DNA of 7,011 nucleotides from NCBI GenBank assembly GCA_002320775.1, contig DCKY01000253.1:1-7011 (forward strand), written 5' to 3'. Of the stretch, positions 1 to 6,737 are shown piece after piece; position 1 is the stretch's first letter; every line of letters starts with the position of its first letter. Under the pieces are notes generated by a model. It ran no database searches and had not been told where the DNA came from. It saw only the letters and a list, made by a program, of their open reading frames with translations. The position numbers and the translations under genes are program-made. This DNA is from Planctomycetes bacterium UBA1662. Its GTDB lineage: Bacteria; Planctomycetota; UBA8108.

Positions 1-90
1 TTTAAAGCCACAAGCCATTTTAATTAAAAGACTTAAGGCCCTCCTGGGCGGTTCGAAGTTAACCTTGCAATCGGAGGCCTGAAATTCCAC
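1..90. other. Upstream non-coding region, partly AT-rich
   Basis: No gene is supported here. Bases 1-36 are clearly more AT-rich than the rest of the window and contain a perfect 12-base palindrome, TTTTAATTAAAA, at 18-29. A weak GCCC/GGGC hairpin (38-41 with 46-49) follows. It has no T-run, so I do not call it a terminator. The AT-rich block could be the upstream part of the promoter for the efflux operon, or part of the space shared with a gene to the left of the window. The sequence does not decide between these. Confidence 0.5.
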
Positions 91-93
91 AAT
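65..93 (+). promoter_or_regulatory. Possible sigma-70-type promoter of the efflux operon
   Basis: A -35-like TTGCAA (65-70, four of six matching TTGACA) is separated by 17 bases from a -10-like CACAAT (88-93, four of six matching TATAAT). The spacing is ideal but both boxes are weak. The -10 box would overlap the left edge of the palindromic operator at 91-112, and transcription would start near base 100, inside the operator. Repressor binding there would block RNA polymerase, as expected for an autoregulated TetR-family gene. The assignment rests on motif resemblance only. Confidence 0.3.
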
Positions 94-112
94 TCAAACG
101 AACGTTTGAATT
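91..112. promoter_or_regulatory. TetR-family operator, perfect inverted repeat
   Basis: The arm AATTCAAACG (91-100) and its exact reverse complement (103-112) are separated by two bases. All 10 base pairs of the arms match. The core reads CAAAC, four bases, GTTTG, which agrees with the known PsrA-type half-site pattern in Pseudomonas. The site lies 3 bases upstream of the start codon of a TetR-family repressor with a PsrA-like recognition helix. It is very likely the binding site of that repressor, controlling itself and the three efflux genes behind it. No second copy of the full site was noticed elsewhere in the window. Confidence 0.82.
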
Positions 113-115
113 AAC

Positions 116-790
116 ATGGAACGCCAAGCACTCCACCCAACGAAAGATCGTCTGCTCGATGCCGCCGAAGAGCTCTTCAGCGACCGCGGTATCGATGCGA
201 CCAGCCTGCGGGCCGTCACCAGCGCCGCCGGGGTGAACCTTGCATCTGTCAACTATCACTTCGAATCCAAGGACGGCCTGGTCAGATCCGTTTTTCTCAG
301 GCGCCTTGAGCCGCTAAACAACGAGAGGCTCGAGCTGCTCGACGCGCTCGAGATCACCGCGGCCGGAACGGCCATCGAACTCGAAGCGATCCTCGATGCC
401 TGGGTCCTGCCCGCCCTGCGAATGGGACAGAGCCCCGAAGGCAAACGATTCAAGCGCCTCCTGGGCCGGATCTACAGCGAGCCGGGCGACAGCCTGCAGA
501 CATTGCTGCGGGAGCTCTTCGGCGAGATCCTGCAGCGCTTCAGCGCCGCGATCGGCCGCACCCTGCCCGAGCTGTCCGCCGAGGAGCTGATGTGGCGCGT
601 GCATTTCATGCTCGGCGCTATGATCCACACCGTAGCAGACCAGCCATCCATCAGGGCCTTCTCCGGAGGACTCTGCGACCCGTCTGACATCGAAGGTGTT
701 CGACGGAGGCTCATCGACTTCGTCGCCGCAGGACTTCGGTCTCCGCCGGCGAAAAAGACGACGGGGCAGAGCCCGGGAACGCGCAAATGA
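116..790 (+). CDS. TetR/AcrR-family transcriptional repressor, PsrA-like
   Basis: A 224-residue one-component regulator, the usual length for the family. The N-terminal TetR DNA-binding domain spans about residues 9-57. Its helix-turn-helix runs from about T29 to F49, with the recognition segment GVNLASVNYHF (39-49), nearly the same as in Pseudomonas PsrA as I recall it. The C-terminal ligand/dimerisation part includes WRVHFMLGA (160-168), also characteristic of the PsrA-type C-terminal domain. The ATG at 116 is chosen because an in-frame TGA lies at 107-109 and family homology begins a few residues in. No Shine-Dalgarno sequence precedes it, since the operator fills that space. Its TGA overlaps the ATG of the outer-membrane factor gene (ATGA). 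It probably represses this operon, including itself. PsrA responds to long-chain fatty acids, but the ligand here is unknown. The family call is firm; the PsrA-like subgroup is likely. Confidence 0.93.
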   Translation: MERQALHPTKDRLLDAAEELFSDRGIDATSLRAVTSAAGVNLASVNYHFESKDGLVRSVFLRRLEPLNNERLELLDALEITAAGTAIELEAILDAWVLPALRMGQSPEGKRFKRLLGRIYSEPGDSLQTLLRELFGEILQRFSAAIGRTLPELSAEELMWRVHFMLGAMIHTVADQPSIRAFSGGLCDPSDIEGVRRRLIDFVAAGLRSPPAKKTTGQSPGTRK

Positions 791-2241
791 AAAACCTGCG
801 CCGACTCATGCTGCTTACGCTGGCCTTCTTGCCAGCGGCCTGCGCTTCCTCTCCCCCGACCGAAACGCCGGCCCTCGGCATCCCGACCCCCGGCGGGTGG
901 ACGGCTCCTGGAAAAGTCGATGACGGCGCTCCCTCCAACGACCCCGGCTGGTGGAAAACCTTCGGCGATAGCGGACTGGACACAGCCATCGAGGAATGCC
1001 TGCGCAACAACCACGACCTCCGGATCGCTGCCGTGCGAGTGGACAGGGCCGAGGCCCAGGCCATCAGCAGCGGAGCCGACCGGCTCCCCACCCTCCGGCT
1101 CCAGGCCGACGGGGCAAAATCACAGCGCAACTTCATCGGCTTCCCGATCCCCGGCATGGACGGAATTCCCCGCAACCGCTTCTCCAACTACGGAGCCGCG
1201 CTCAATCTGAGCTGGGAGCTCGACATCTGGGGGCGGCTGCGCTCAGCGAAGGCCGCGTCTCTCGCTGACCAGGAGGCCGCGCTGGCCGACCTCCACGGCG
1301 CCCGGCTGTCCCTGGTCGGACAGACCTGCAAGGCCTGGTTCGCAGCCCTGGAGGCCACGCGCCAGGAGGAGCTTACCGCCGCGACCGTCGAAAACTACGA
1401 GGCCAGCGAGAAGCAGGTGCGGGAGCGCTATGAACGCGGCCTGCGTTCCCCCCTCGACCTGCGCCTGGCCCGGGCCAATCTTGCCACCGCGGAGGACAAC
1501 CTCGAATCCACGAAAATCCGCAAAGATGGAGCCTTGCGCCAGCTGGAAATCCTCCTCGGCCGATACCCCGCGGCGGCCCTGGAGGCGGCCACCGCCCTGC
1601 CGCAGATCCCCGGCGAGGTGCCCGCGGGACTTCCCTCCGAGCTCTTGTCAAGACGGCCTGACATGCTCTCCCTGGAACGCCGCCTGGCCGGCCAGCGGGC
1701 CCGCCTGCGACAGGCGAAGGTCTCCCTGCTGCCGAGAATCAGCCTGAGCAGCTCGACGGGCACCAGCACCAACGAACTCCGCGACATCGTCAACCAGGAC
1801 TTCTCGGTCTGGAGCCTTGCGGCGAATCTTCTGCAGCCTATCTTCCAGGGAGGACGCCTCCTCGCGGGGATCGACCTGGCTGATTCAAACCTGCGCGAAG
1901 CCCTGGAGGCCTATGCCAAGGGCGCCCTGCGAGCCTTCGCCGAGGTCGAAACAACCCTGGCCCTGGAGAACTTCCTGGCGCGCAGGGAGGCGGCCCTGTC
2001 CCGCGCTGTAGAACAATCCCAGGCCGCCCGCGACCTGGCGGAGGACCGCTATGCCCGCGGCCTTGATGGAATCATCACCCTTCTCTCCGCCCAACGCGAC
2101 GCCTTCCGTTCCGAAAGCCAGCTCCTGCAGGTTCAGCGGCTCCGCCTCGACTCCCGGGTGGACCTTCACCTCGCCCTCGGCGGCGGCTTCTCCCCGCCTT
2201 GGCCCGAAGGCCCCACCGTAGATACGAACGAAAGACCATGA
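787..2241 (+). CDS. RND efflux outer-membrane factor, NodT family lipoprotein
   Basis: A 484-residue TolC-like channel protein, the exit duct of the tripartite pump, normally a trimer spanning the outer membrane and periplasm. The N-terminus is a lipoprotein-type signal with a hydrophobic stretch at 7-15 and a probable lipidated Cys19 in LPAAC. The -3 position is Pro, which is atypical. Residue +2 is Ala, consistent with outer-membrane sorting. Family hallmarks are WWKTFGDSGLD near residue 56, SWELDIWGRLRSA (142-154), SRRPDM (288-293) and LLQPIFQGGR (348-357). Two outer-membrane efflux repeats cover roughly residues 60-265 and 285-470, rich in long amphipathic helices. It starts at the ATGA overlap with the repressor gene and ends in an ATGA overlap with the adaptor gene, which implies translational coupling. 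Nothing suggests truncation. The substrate cannot be inferred from this subunit. Confidence 0.95.
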   Translation: MKNLRRLMLLTLAFLPAACASSPPTETPALGIPTPGGWTAPGKVDDGAPSNDPGWWKTFGDSGLDTAIEECLRNNHDLRIAAVRVDRAEAQAISSGADRLPTLRLQADGAKSQRNFIGFPIPGMDGIPRNRFSNYGAALNLSWELDIWGRLRSAKAASLADQEAALADLHGARLSLVGQTCKAWFAALEATRQEELTAATVENYEASEKQVRERYERGLRSPLDLRLARANLATAEDNLESTKIRKDGALRQLEILLGRYPAAALEAATALPQIPGEVPAGLPSELLSRRPDMLSLERRLAGQRARLRQAKVSLLPRISLSSSTGTSTNELRDIVNQDFSVWSLAANLLQPIFQGGRLLAGIDLADSNLREALEAYAKGALRAFAEVETTLALENFLARREAALSRAVEQSQAARDLAEDRYARGLDGIITLLSAQRDAFRSESQLLQVQRLRLDSRVDLHLALGGGFSPPWPEGPTVDTNERP

Positions 2242-3458
2242 AACTCTTATTGAAAACCCTGCTTCCAATCGTCGTCCTCCTCGCCGGTGGCGTGGTCTTT
2301 TTCATGCTCTCGAGCGCCCGCAAGCTGCCCAGCACCCGCCCTCCTGTTCGCGAGCTCCCCGCGATTCGAGCTCTGAAGCTCGAGGCCCGGGACCTCCGCG
2401 CCTCCATCAGCTCCCAGGGAACGATCCGCCCGCGTACCGAGAGTACGCTCGTTCCCCAGGTCTCGGGAGTCATCACCTGGGTCTCGGACTCCTGGGCCAG
2501 CGGCGGCTTCTTCGCCAAGGATGAGACCCTCCTGAAGGTCGACCCAAGCGACTACGAGCTCTCGCTCGCCAAGGCCGAGGCCTCCGTAGCCCAGGCCGAG
2601 CTGCGGCTGGCACGTGAAGAACAGGAGGCCGACGTCGCCCGCAAAGAGTGGGAGAGCCTGCTCAAGCTCGACCCGACCATGGAGCGCAAGCCCTCGCCGC
2701 TCTTGTTGCGCGAGCCACAGGTCGCCGAGGCCCGGGCGGCGCTCAACGCCGCCCGCGCGGGCCTCGCCAAGGCCAGGCTCGACATCTCGAGGACGGAAAT
2801 CCGGGCCGCCTTCGACGGGCGCATCCGAGAAACCTTCGCCGATGTCGGACAGTTCGTGAACCAGGGAACACCGGCCGCCAGGGTCTATTCGGTGGACTAT
2901 GCCGAGGTGCGCCTGCCGATCAACGACAGCGACCTCAGGTTTATCAACCTGCCGCTGGCCTACAGGGATGACGCATTGCCTGAAACACAGCCCCTGCCCG
3001 AGGTCCTGCTCTACGCCCGTTTTGGAGGCAAGGAGCTGGAGCCCTGGAAGGGCCGCATCGTTCGCACCGAGGGAGCCATCGACCCGCAGAGCCGTATGGT
3101 CCACGCCGTGGCCCAGGTCCCCGACCCCTACGCGCGCTCCAACCCGCAGCGCCCGCCCCTGGCGGTCGGCCTCTTCGTCAAGGCCGAGATCAGCGGCAGG
3201 ACCTTCAAGAACATCGCGGTCCTCCCCCGCAAGGCCGTAAGAGAAAACGGACGGGTCCTTGTCGCCGAGAAGGCGAAAGAGGGCGGGCACCGACTCATCA
3301 GCCGCAAGGCGGAGGTGATACGCCTCAAGGGAGATGAAGCGATCATCGACCTCGGGGCCTCGGAGGTCGCCGGCGGCGACCTCATCTGCATCTCTACCGT
3401 AGAGGTGTTCAGAGAAAATATGGCCGTCACCCTCGATGCCTCCGGGGAGACTGAATAA
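2238..3458 (+). CDS. RND efflux periplasmic adaptor (membrane fusion protein, HlyD/AcrA-type)
   Basis: A 406-residue adaptor that links the inner-membrane permease to the outer-membrane channel. The start is set at ATG 2238, which overlaps the preceding TGA (ATGA). An in-frame TTG at 2199 would add 13 Arg-rich residues in front of the membrane segment and is less likely. Residues 8-24 are one hydrophobic segment without a lipobox Cys, so the protein is probably anchored by this helix or cleaved near A27 rather than lipidated. A first half of the lipoyl/barrel-sandwich domain follows (about 58-103). Then comes an alpha-helical coiled-coil hairpin (about 107-183, Ala/Glu/Arg-rich, turn near 145-160 with PSPLLLREPQ), and then the second lipoyl half (about 184-220, AAFDGRI at 190-196, then VGQFVNQG). 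Beta-barrel and membrane-proximal domains make up the rest. The adaptor family is clear; the substrate is unknown. Confidence 0.95.
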   Translation: MKLLLKTLLPIVVLLAGGVVFFMLSSARKLPSTRPPVRELPAIRALKLEARDLRASISSQGTIRPRTESTLVPQVSGVITWVSDSWASGGFFAKDETLLKVDPSDYELSLAKAEASVAQAELRLAREEQEADVARKEWESLLKLDPTMERKPSPLLLREPQVAEARAALNAARAGLAKARLDISRTEIRAAFDGRIRETFADVGQFVNQGTPAARVYSVDYAEVRLPINDSDLRFINLPLAYRDDALPETQPLPEVLLYARFGGKELEPWKGRIVRTEGAIDPQSRMVHAVAQVPDPYARSNPQRPPLAVGLFVKAEISGRTFKNIAVLPRKAVRENGRVLVAEKAKEGGHRLISRKAEVIRLKGDEAIIDLGASEVAGGDLICISTVEVFRENMAVTLDASGETE

Positions 3459-3463
3459 GAGTC

Positions 3464-6400
3464 ATGCTCAGCTGGTTCGCTAGAAACGGCGTCTGCGCCA
3501 ATCTCCTGATGCTCCTGATCGCCGTCGCCGGCCTGGTGACGCTCTCGGAGGTCAAGCAGGAGGTCTTCCCCGAGATCTCCACCGACAAGATCCTGGTGAA
3601 TGTCGCCTACCCCGGCGCCGCCCCCGCGGAGGTGGAAAAGGGCGTCTGTATGCGCATCGAGGAGGCGGTGGATGGTGTCGCGGGGATCAAGCGCCTGAAC
3701 GCGACCGCCAGCGAAGGCGCCGGGACCGCGACCATCGACGCCCTGCCGGGCACCGACATCAAGACCCTCCTCGAGGAGGTCAAGATGCGGGTCGATGCGA
3801 TCACCACCTTCCCGGAAGAATGCGAGAAGCCTCTCGTGCAGGAGCTGATCCTGCGGCGGCGGGTTCTCGAAGTAGCGGTTCATGGGGAGGTCGAGTATTC
3901 CTCGCTCAGGAAGGCGGCGGAAAAGGTCCGCGATGGCCTCTCATCCATCGACGGCGTCAGCCTCGTACAGCTCACCAACGCCAGGCCCTACGAGATCTCC
4001 ATCGAGCTCTCCGAGACAGCCCTCAGGCGGCACCAGCTGAACTTCGACCAGGTCGCGGCGGCGGTGCGGCGCTCCTCGCTCGATCTGCCGGGCGGCTCGA
4101 TCAAAACAGGGGACGGCGAGATCCTGCTGCGCACCAGGGGACAGTCCTTCAGCGGCTCGGAGTTCGAAAACATCACCATCCTGACAAAGCCCGATGGGAC
4201 CCGGGTCAGGGTCGGAGACGTCTGCGCCGTGCAAGATGGCTTCGCCGACACCGACCAGGAAACTTTTTTCGATGGGAAGCCGGCGATCATGGTCAGCGTC
4301 TTCCGGGTCGGCGACCAGAACGCCACCGACATCGCCGAAAAAATCTCTGGCTACATCGAAACCGAGGCCGCGGGACTGAAGCTGCCGGATGGGCTGAACC
4401 TGACGATCTGGCAGGATGACTCCAAGGTGCTCCGCGGCCGACTGGACCTCCTGATCCGAAACGGCCGGGCGGGCCTGATCCTCGTCTTCCTGTCCCTGGC
4501 CCTCTTTCTCAGGCTGCGCCTCGCCTTCTGGGTCGCCCTCGGAATCCCGGTCTGCTTCCTCGGGGCCATCGCGCTGATGCCCCTGTTCGGCATGTCGATC
4601 AACGTGGTCTCTCTCTTCGCCTTCATCGTGGTGCTGGGAATCGTCGTGGACGACGCGATCATCGTGGGAGAGAGCATCTATCGTTTCGAACACAGCGGGC
4701 GCGCCCGGCTCGATGCCTCGATCGAGGGCGCGCGGCAGGTTGCGCGGCCGGTCATCTTCGCCATCCTGACGACTGTCGCCGCCTTCTTTCCGCTCCTCAC
4801 GGTGCCCGGCAGCCTCGGCAGGATCATGGCGGTCATTCCCACCATCGTCATCTCGGTGCTGATCTTCTCTCTCATAGAATCTCTCCTTATTCTTCCCAAC
4901 CACCTCTCCCACGGCCGGCAAAAGAAGAAGAAGCGGCGGGCCAACGCGCTGACCGCCGCCTGGAGCGCCGTCCAGGGAGCGGTCGAGCGCGGACTGGCCT
5001 TCGTCATCGATCGCTTCTATTCTCCCCTGCTAGATTTCTGCCTGCGCTGGCGCTACCTCTCCGTCGCCGCCAGCCTGGCGATCATCCTCGCGACCAGCGG
5101 GCTGTTCATGGGCGGCTGGATCCAGTTCCATTTCATGCCCAAGGTGGACGCCGACAATGCCGTCGCCTTTGTGTCCATGCCCCAGGGCACTCCCGCCGAG
5201 ATCACCAGCCGCGCCATCCGGAAGCTGGAGGCATCGGCCCGCAAGCTCGAGGCCGAGCTCCGCGCCGAAGGCCACAGCGAGGGCAAGGGAGTCTTCCGGC
5301 ACATCTGCAGCTCCCTGGGAGGGCTGCCCTTCCGGGAGGCCCAGGGCAACCGCGGCGGCCGCTCGGGCGGCTTCTCCGGCTCACACCTCTGCGAGGTGAA
5401 TATCGAGCTGGCTCCCGCGGAAGAACGCACCGTCAGCTCCAACGAGGTCGCCAGGCGATGGCGGGAACTGACCGGCCCCATCGCCGATGCGAACGAGGTC
5501 ACCTACACCGCGTCGTTCTTCAGCACCGGAGATGCCGTCAATGTCGACCTCGCCTCCAGCGACCCGGAAGCGCTGAATGCAGCAGCCGCGAGGCTGAGAG
5601 CGGAGCTGGGAAAGCTCAAGGCCGTCCACGACATCACGGACTCTTTCCGTCCCGGCAAGCGTGAGCTCCAGCTGCGCATCCGCGAAGACGCCGAACACCT
5701 CGGGCTCTCCCAGGCCGATCTCGGCCGGCAGGTGCGCCAGGGCTTTTATGGCCTCGAGGCCCAGAGAATCCTCCGGGGACGCGACGAGATCCGGGTCATG
5801 ATCCGCTATCCGAAAGCTGAGCGGCGCTCCCTAGGGGACATCGAGAACATGCGGGTCCGTACACGAGACGGCTCGGAGGTCCCCTTCACAAGCGTAGCCA
5901 ACATTGAATACGGCCGCGGCTTCGCCTCGATCAACCGGGCGGACCGGCGCAGGATCGTCACCGTCAAGGCGGATGTCGATAAGAGCGCCTCGAGCTCGAA
6001 CGCCATCAGCTCGATGGTCGAAGAGAAGATCATGCCCGGCATCCTGGCTGATTTCCCAGGCGTGCGCTACTCGATGGAGGGGGAGCGCCGGGAACGGATG
6101 GAATCCCTGGGAGGGCTCAAGAAAGGCTTCATTCTCGCCCTCTTCATGATCTTCATCCTGCTGGCGATCGCTTTTAAATCCTATCTCCAACCCCTGATCA
6201 TCATGTCGGTCATCCCGCTCGGCCTGGTCGCCGCCATCTGGGGGCACATCTTCATGGGAATGGACATGACGATCTTCTCGATGTTCGGGCTGGTCGCGCT
6301 GACCGGGGTCCTGGTCAACGACAGCCTGGTCATGGTCGACTTCATCAACACCTCCCGCAAGGCCGGAGCGGGACTCTTCGAGACCATCGTCGAGGCGGGA

Positions 6401-6718
6401 AAGGTGCGGTTCCGGCCGATCCTCCTGACATCGCTGACCACCTTCGCCGGCCTGACACCCCTGCTGCTCGAGCGCAGCATCCAGGCCCGATTCCTCATCC
6501 CGATGGCGGTGTCGCTCGGATTCGGAGTTCTCTTCGCGACAGCCATCTCGCTCGTGATGGTGCCGGTCGGTTACCTCATTCTAGAAGACGTCCAGGCCCT
6601 GGGAAGAAAGCTTCTCCCCTGGGGGCGGGATGAAGAAGAAGCCGAAGGCCCGGAAAAAGAGCAAGGGCCGGGGCCGCACCAGGTCTCGATGCCTGGAACA
6701 GCCCCGCCCCCTGGGTGA
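3464..6718 (+). CDS. RND efflux permease (AcrB/AcrD/AcrF superfamily)
   Basis: A 1084-residue proton-driven inner-membrane pump, slightly longer than AcrB. The N-terminus (WFARNGVCANLL, then a helix to about residue 28) is typical of this RND class. A first periplasmic loop (about 30-335) precedes TM2-TM6 (about 337-480). A basic cytoplasmic loop (K487-R492, four Lys then two Arg) leads to TM7 near 525-545, a second periplasmic loop (about 550-880) and TM8-TM12 (about 888-1040). TM4 carries the Asp pair D396/D397 in GIVVDDAIIVGE, matching AcrB D407/D408. In TM10 the AcrB Lys940 position is Asn952 (VNDS), while TM11 keeps R982 and T989, matching AcrB R971 and T978. The VDD motif favours organic-compound export over a CzcA-like heavy-metal pump. 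A 45-residue acidic, Pro/Gly-rich cytoplasmic tail ends the protein. It starts 5 bases after the adaptor stop codon. The substrate is not predictable. Confidence 0.95.
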   Translation: MLSWFARNGVCANLLMLLIAVAGLVTLSEVKQEVFPEISTDKILVNVAYPGAAPAEVEKGVCMRIEEAVDGVAGIKRLNATASEGAGTATIDALPGTDIKTLLEEVKMRVDAITTFPEECEKPLVQELILRRRVLEVAVHGEVEYSSLRKAAEKVRDGLSSIDGVSLVQLTNARPYEISIELSETALRRHQLNFDQVAAAVRRSSLDLPGGSIKTGDGEILLRTRGQSFSGSEFENITILTKPDGTRVRVGDVCAVQDGFADTDQETFFDGKPAIMVSVFRVGDQNATDIAEKISGYIETEAAGLKLPDGLNLTIWQDDSKVLRGRLDLLIRNGRAGLILVFLSLALFLRLRLAFWVALGIPVCFLGAIALMPLFGMSINVVSLFAFIVVLGIVVDDAIIVGESIYRFEHSGRARLDASIEGARQVARPVIFAILTTVAAFFPLLTVPGSLGRIMAVIPTIVISVLIFSLIESLLILPNHLSHGRQKKKKRRANALTAAWSAVQGAVERGLAFVIDRFYSPLLDFCLRWRYLSVAASLAIILATSGLFMGGWIQFHFMPKVDADNAVAFVSMPQGTPAEITSRAIRKLEASARKLEAELRAEGHSEGKGVFRHICSSLGGLPFREAQGNRGGRSGGFSGSHLCEVNIELAPAEERTVSSNEVARRWRELTGPIADANEVTYTASFFSTGDAVNVDLASSDPEALNAAAARLRAELGKLKAVHDITDSFRPGKRELQLRIREDAEHLGLSQADLGRQVRQGFYGLEAQRILRGRDEIRVMIRYPKAERRSLGDIENMRVRTRDGSEVPFTSVANIEYGRGFASINRADRRRIVTVKADVDKSASSSNAISSMVEEKIMPGILADFPGVRYSMEGERRERMESLGGLKKGFILALFMIFILLAIAFKSYLQPLIIMSVIPLGLVAAIWGHIFMGMDMTIFSMFGLVALTGVLVNDSLVMVDFINTSRKAGAGLFETIVEAGKVRFRPILLTSLTTFAGLTPLLLERSIQARFLIPMAVSLGFGVLFATAISLVMVPVGYLILEDVQALGRKLLPWGRDEEEAEGPEKEQGPGPHQVSMPGTAPPPG

Positions 6719-6737
6719 TTCGCGAACGCCGGGAGGA
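6719..6737. other. Convergent 19-base intergenic gap without a visible terminator
   Basis: The permease stop and the stop of the opposing SodC-like gene are only 19 bases apart. The gap contains an 8-base palindrome, TTCGCGAA (6719-6726), but no stable GC stem followed by a T-run on either strand. Termination of the two convergent transcripts must therefore occur inside the opposing gene, be Rho-dependent, or use a structure not obvious by eye. Confidence 0.6.

Noticed and set aside
1..18. Possible divergent gene starting with an ATG on the - strand (18 to 16)
   Set aside because: Only six codons would lie in the window. The AGGAGG on that strand (46-41) is about 21 bases from the ATG, too far to support it.
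73..77. GGAGG as a ribosome binding site for a small leader peptide or an earlier start of the repressor
   Set aside because: No ATG or GTG follows at a workable distance, and an in-frame stop at 107-109 excludes an extended repressor.
2199..2237. Upstream TTG start for the adaptor gene, adding 13 residues
   Set aside because: The extension is Arg-rich and precedes an otherwise standard membrane anchor. The ATG at 2238 makes the same ATGA overlap seen at the previous junction.
2247..3290. Long open frame on the - strand opposite the adaptor gene
   Set aside because: It is fully antisense to a well-recognised protein, with no family motifs in its translation. Such frames are expected in GC-rich coding DNA.
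3941..4921. Long open frame on the - strand opposite the permease gene
   Set aside because: The translation is low-complexity, rich in Asp, Arg, Gly and His, and matches no family I recognise. It is a shadow of the permease codons.
3464..6718. Heavy-metal (CzcA-type) RND permease
   Set aside because: The TM4 motif is GIVVDDAIIVGE with an Asp pair, unlike the VDGAVV-type motif of metal exporters. No His- or Met-rich metal segments are seen in the adaptor.
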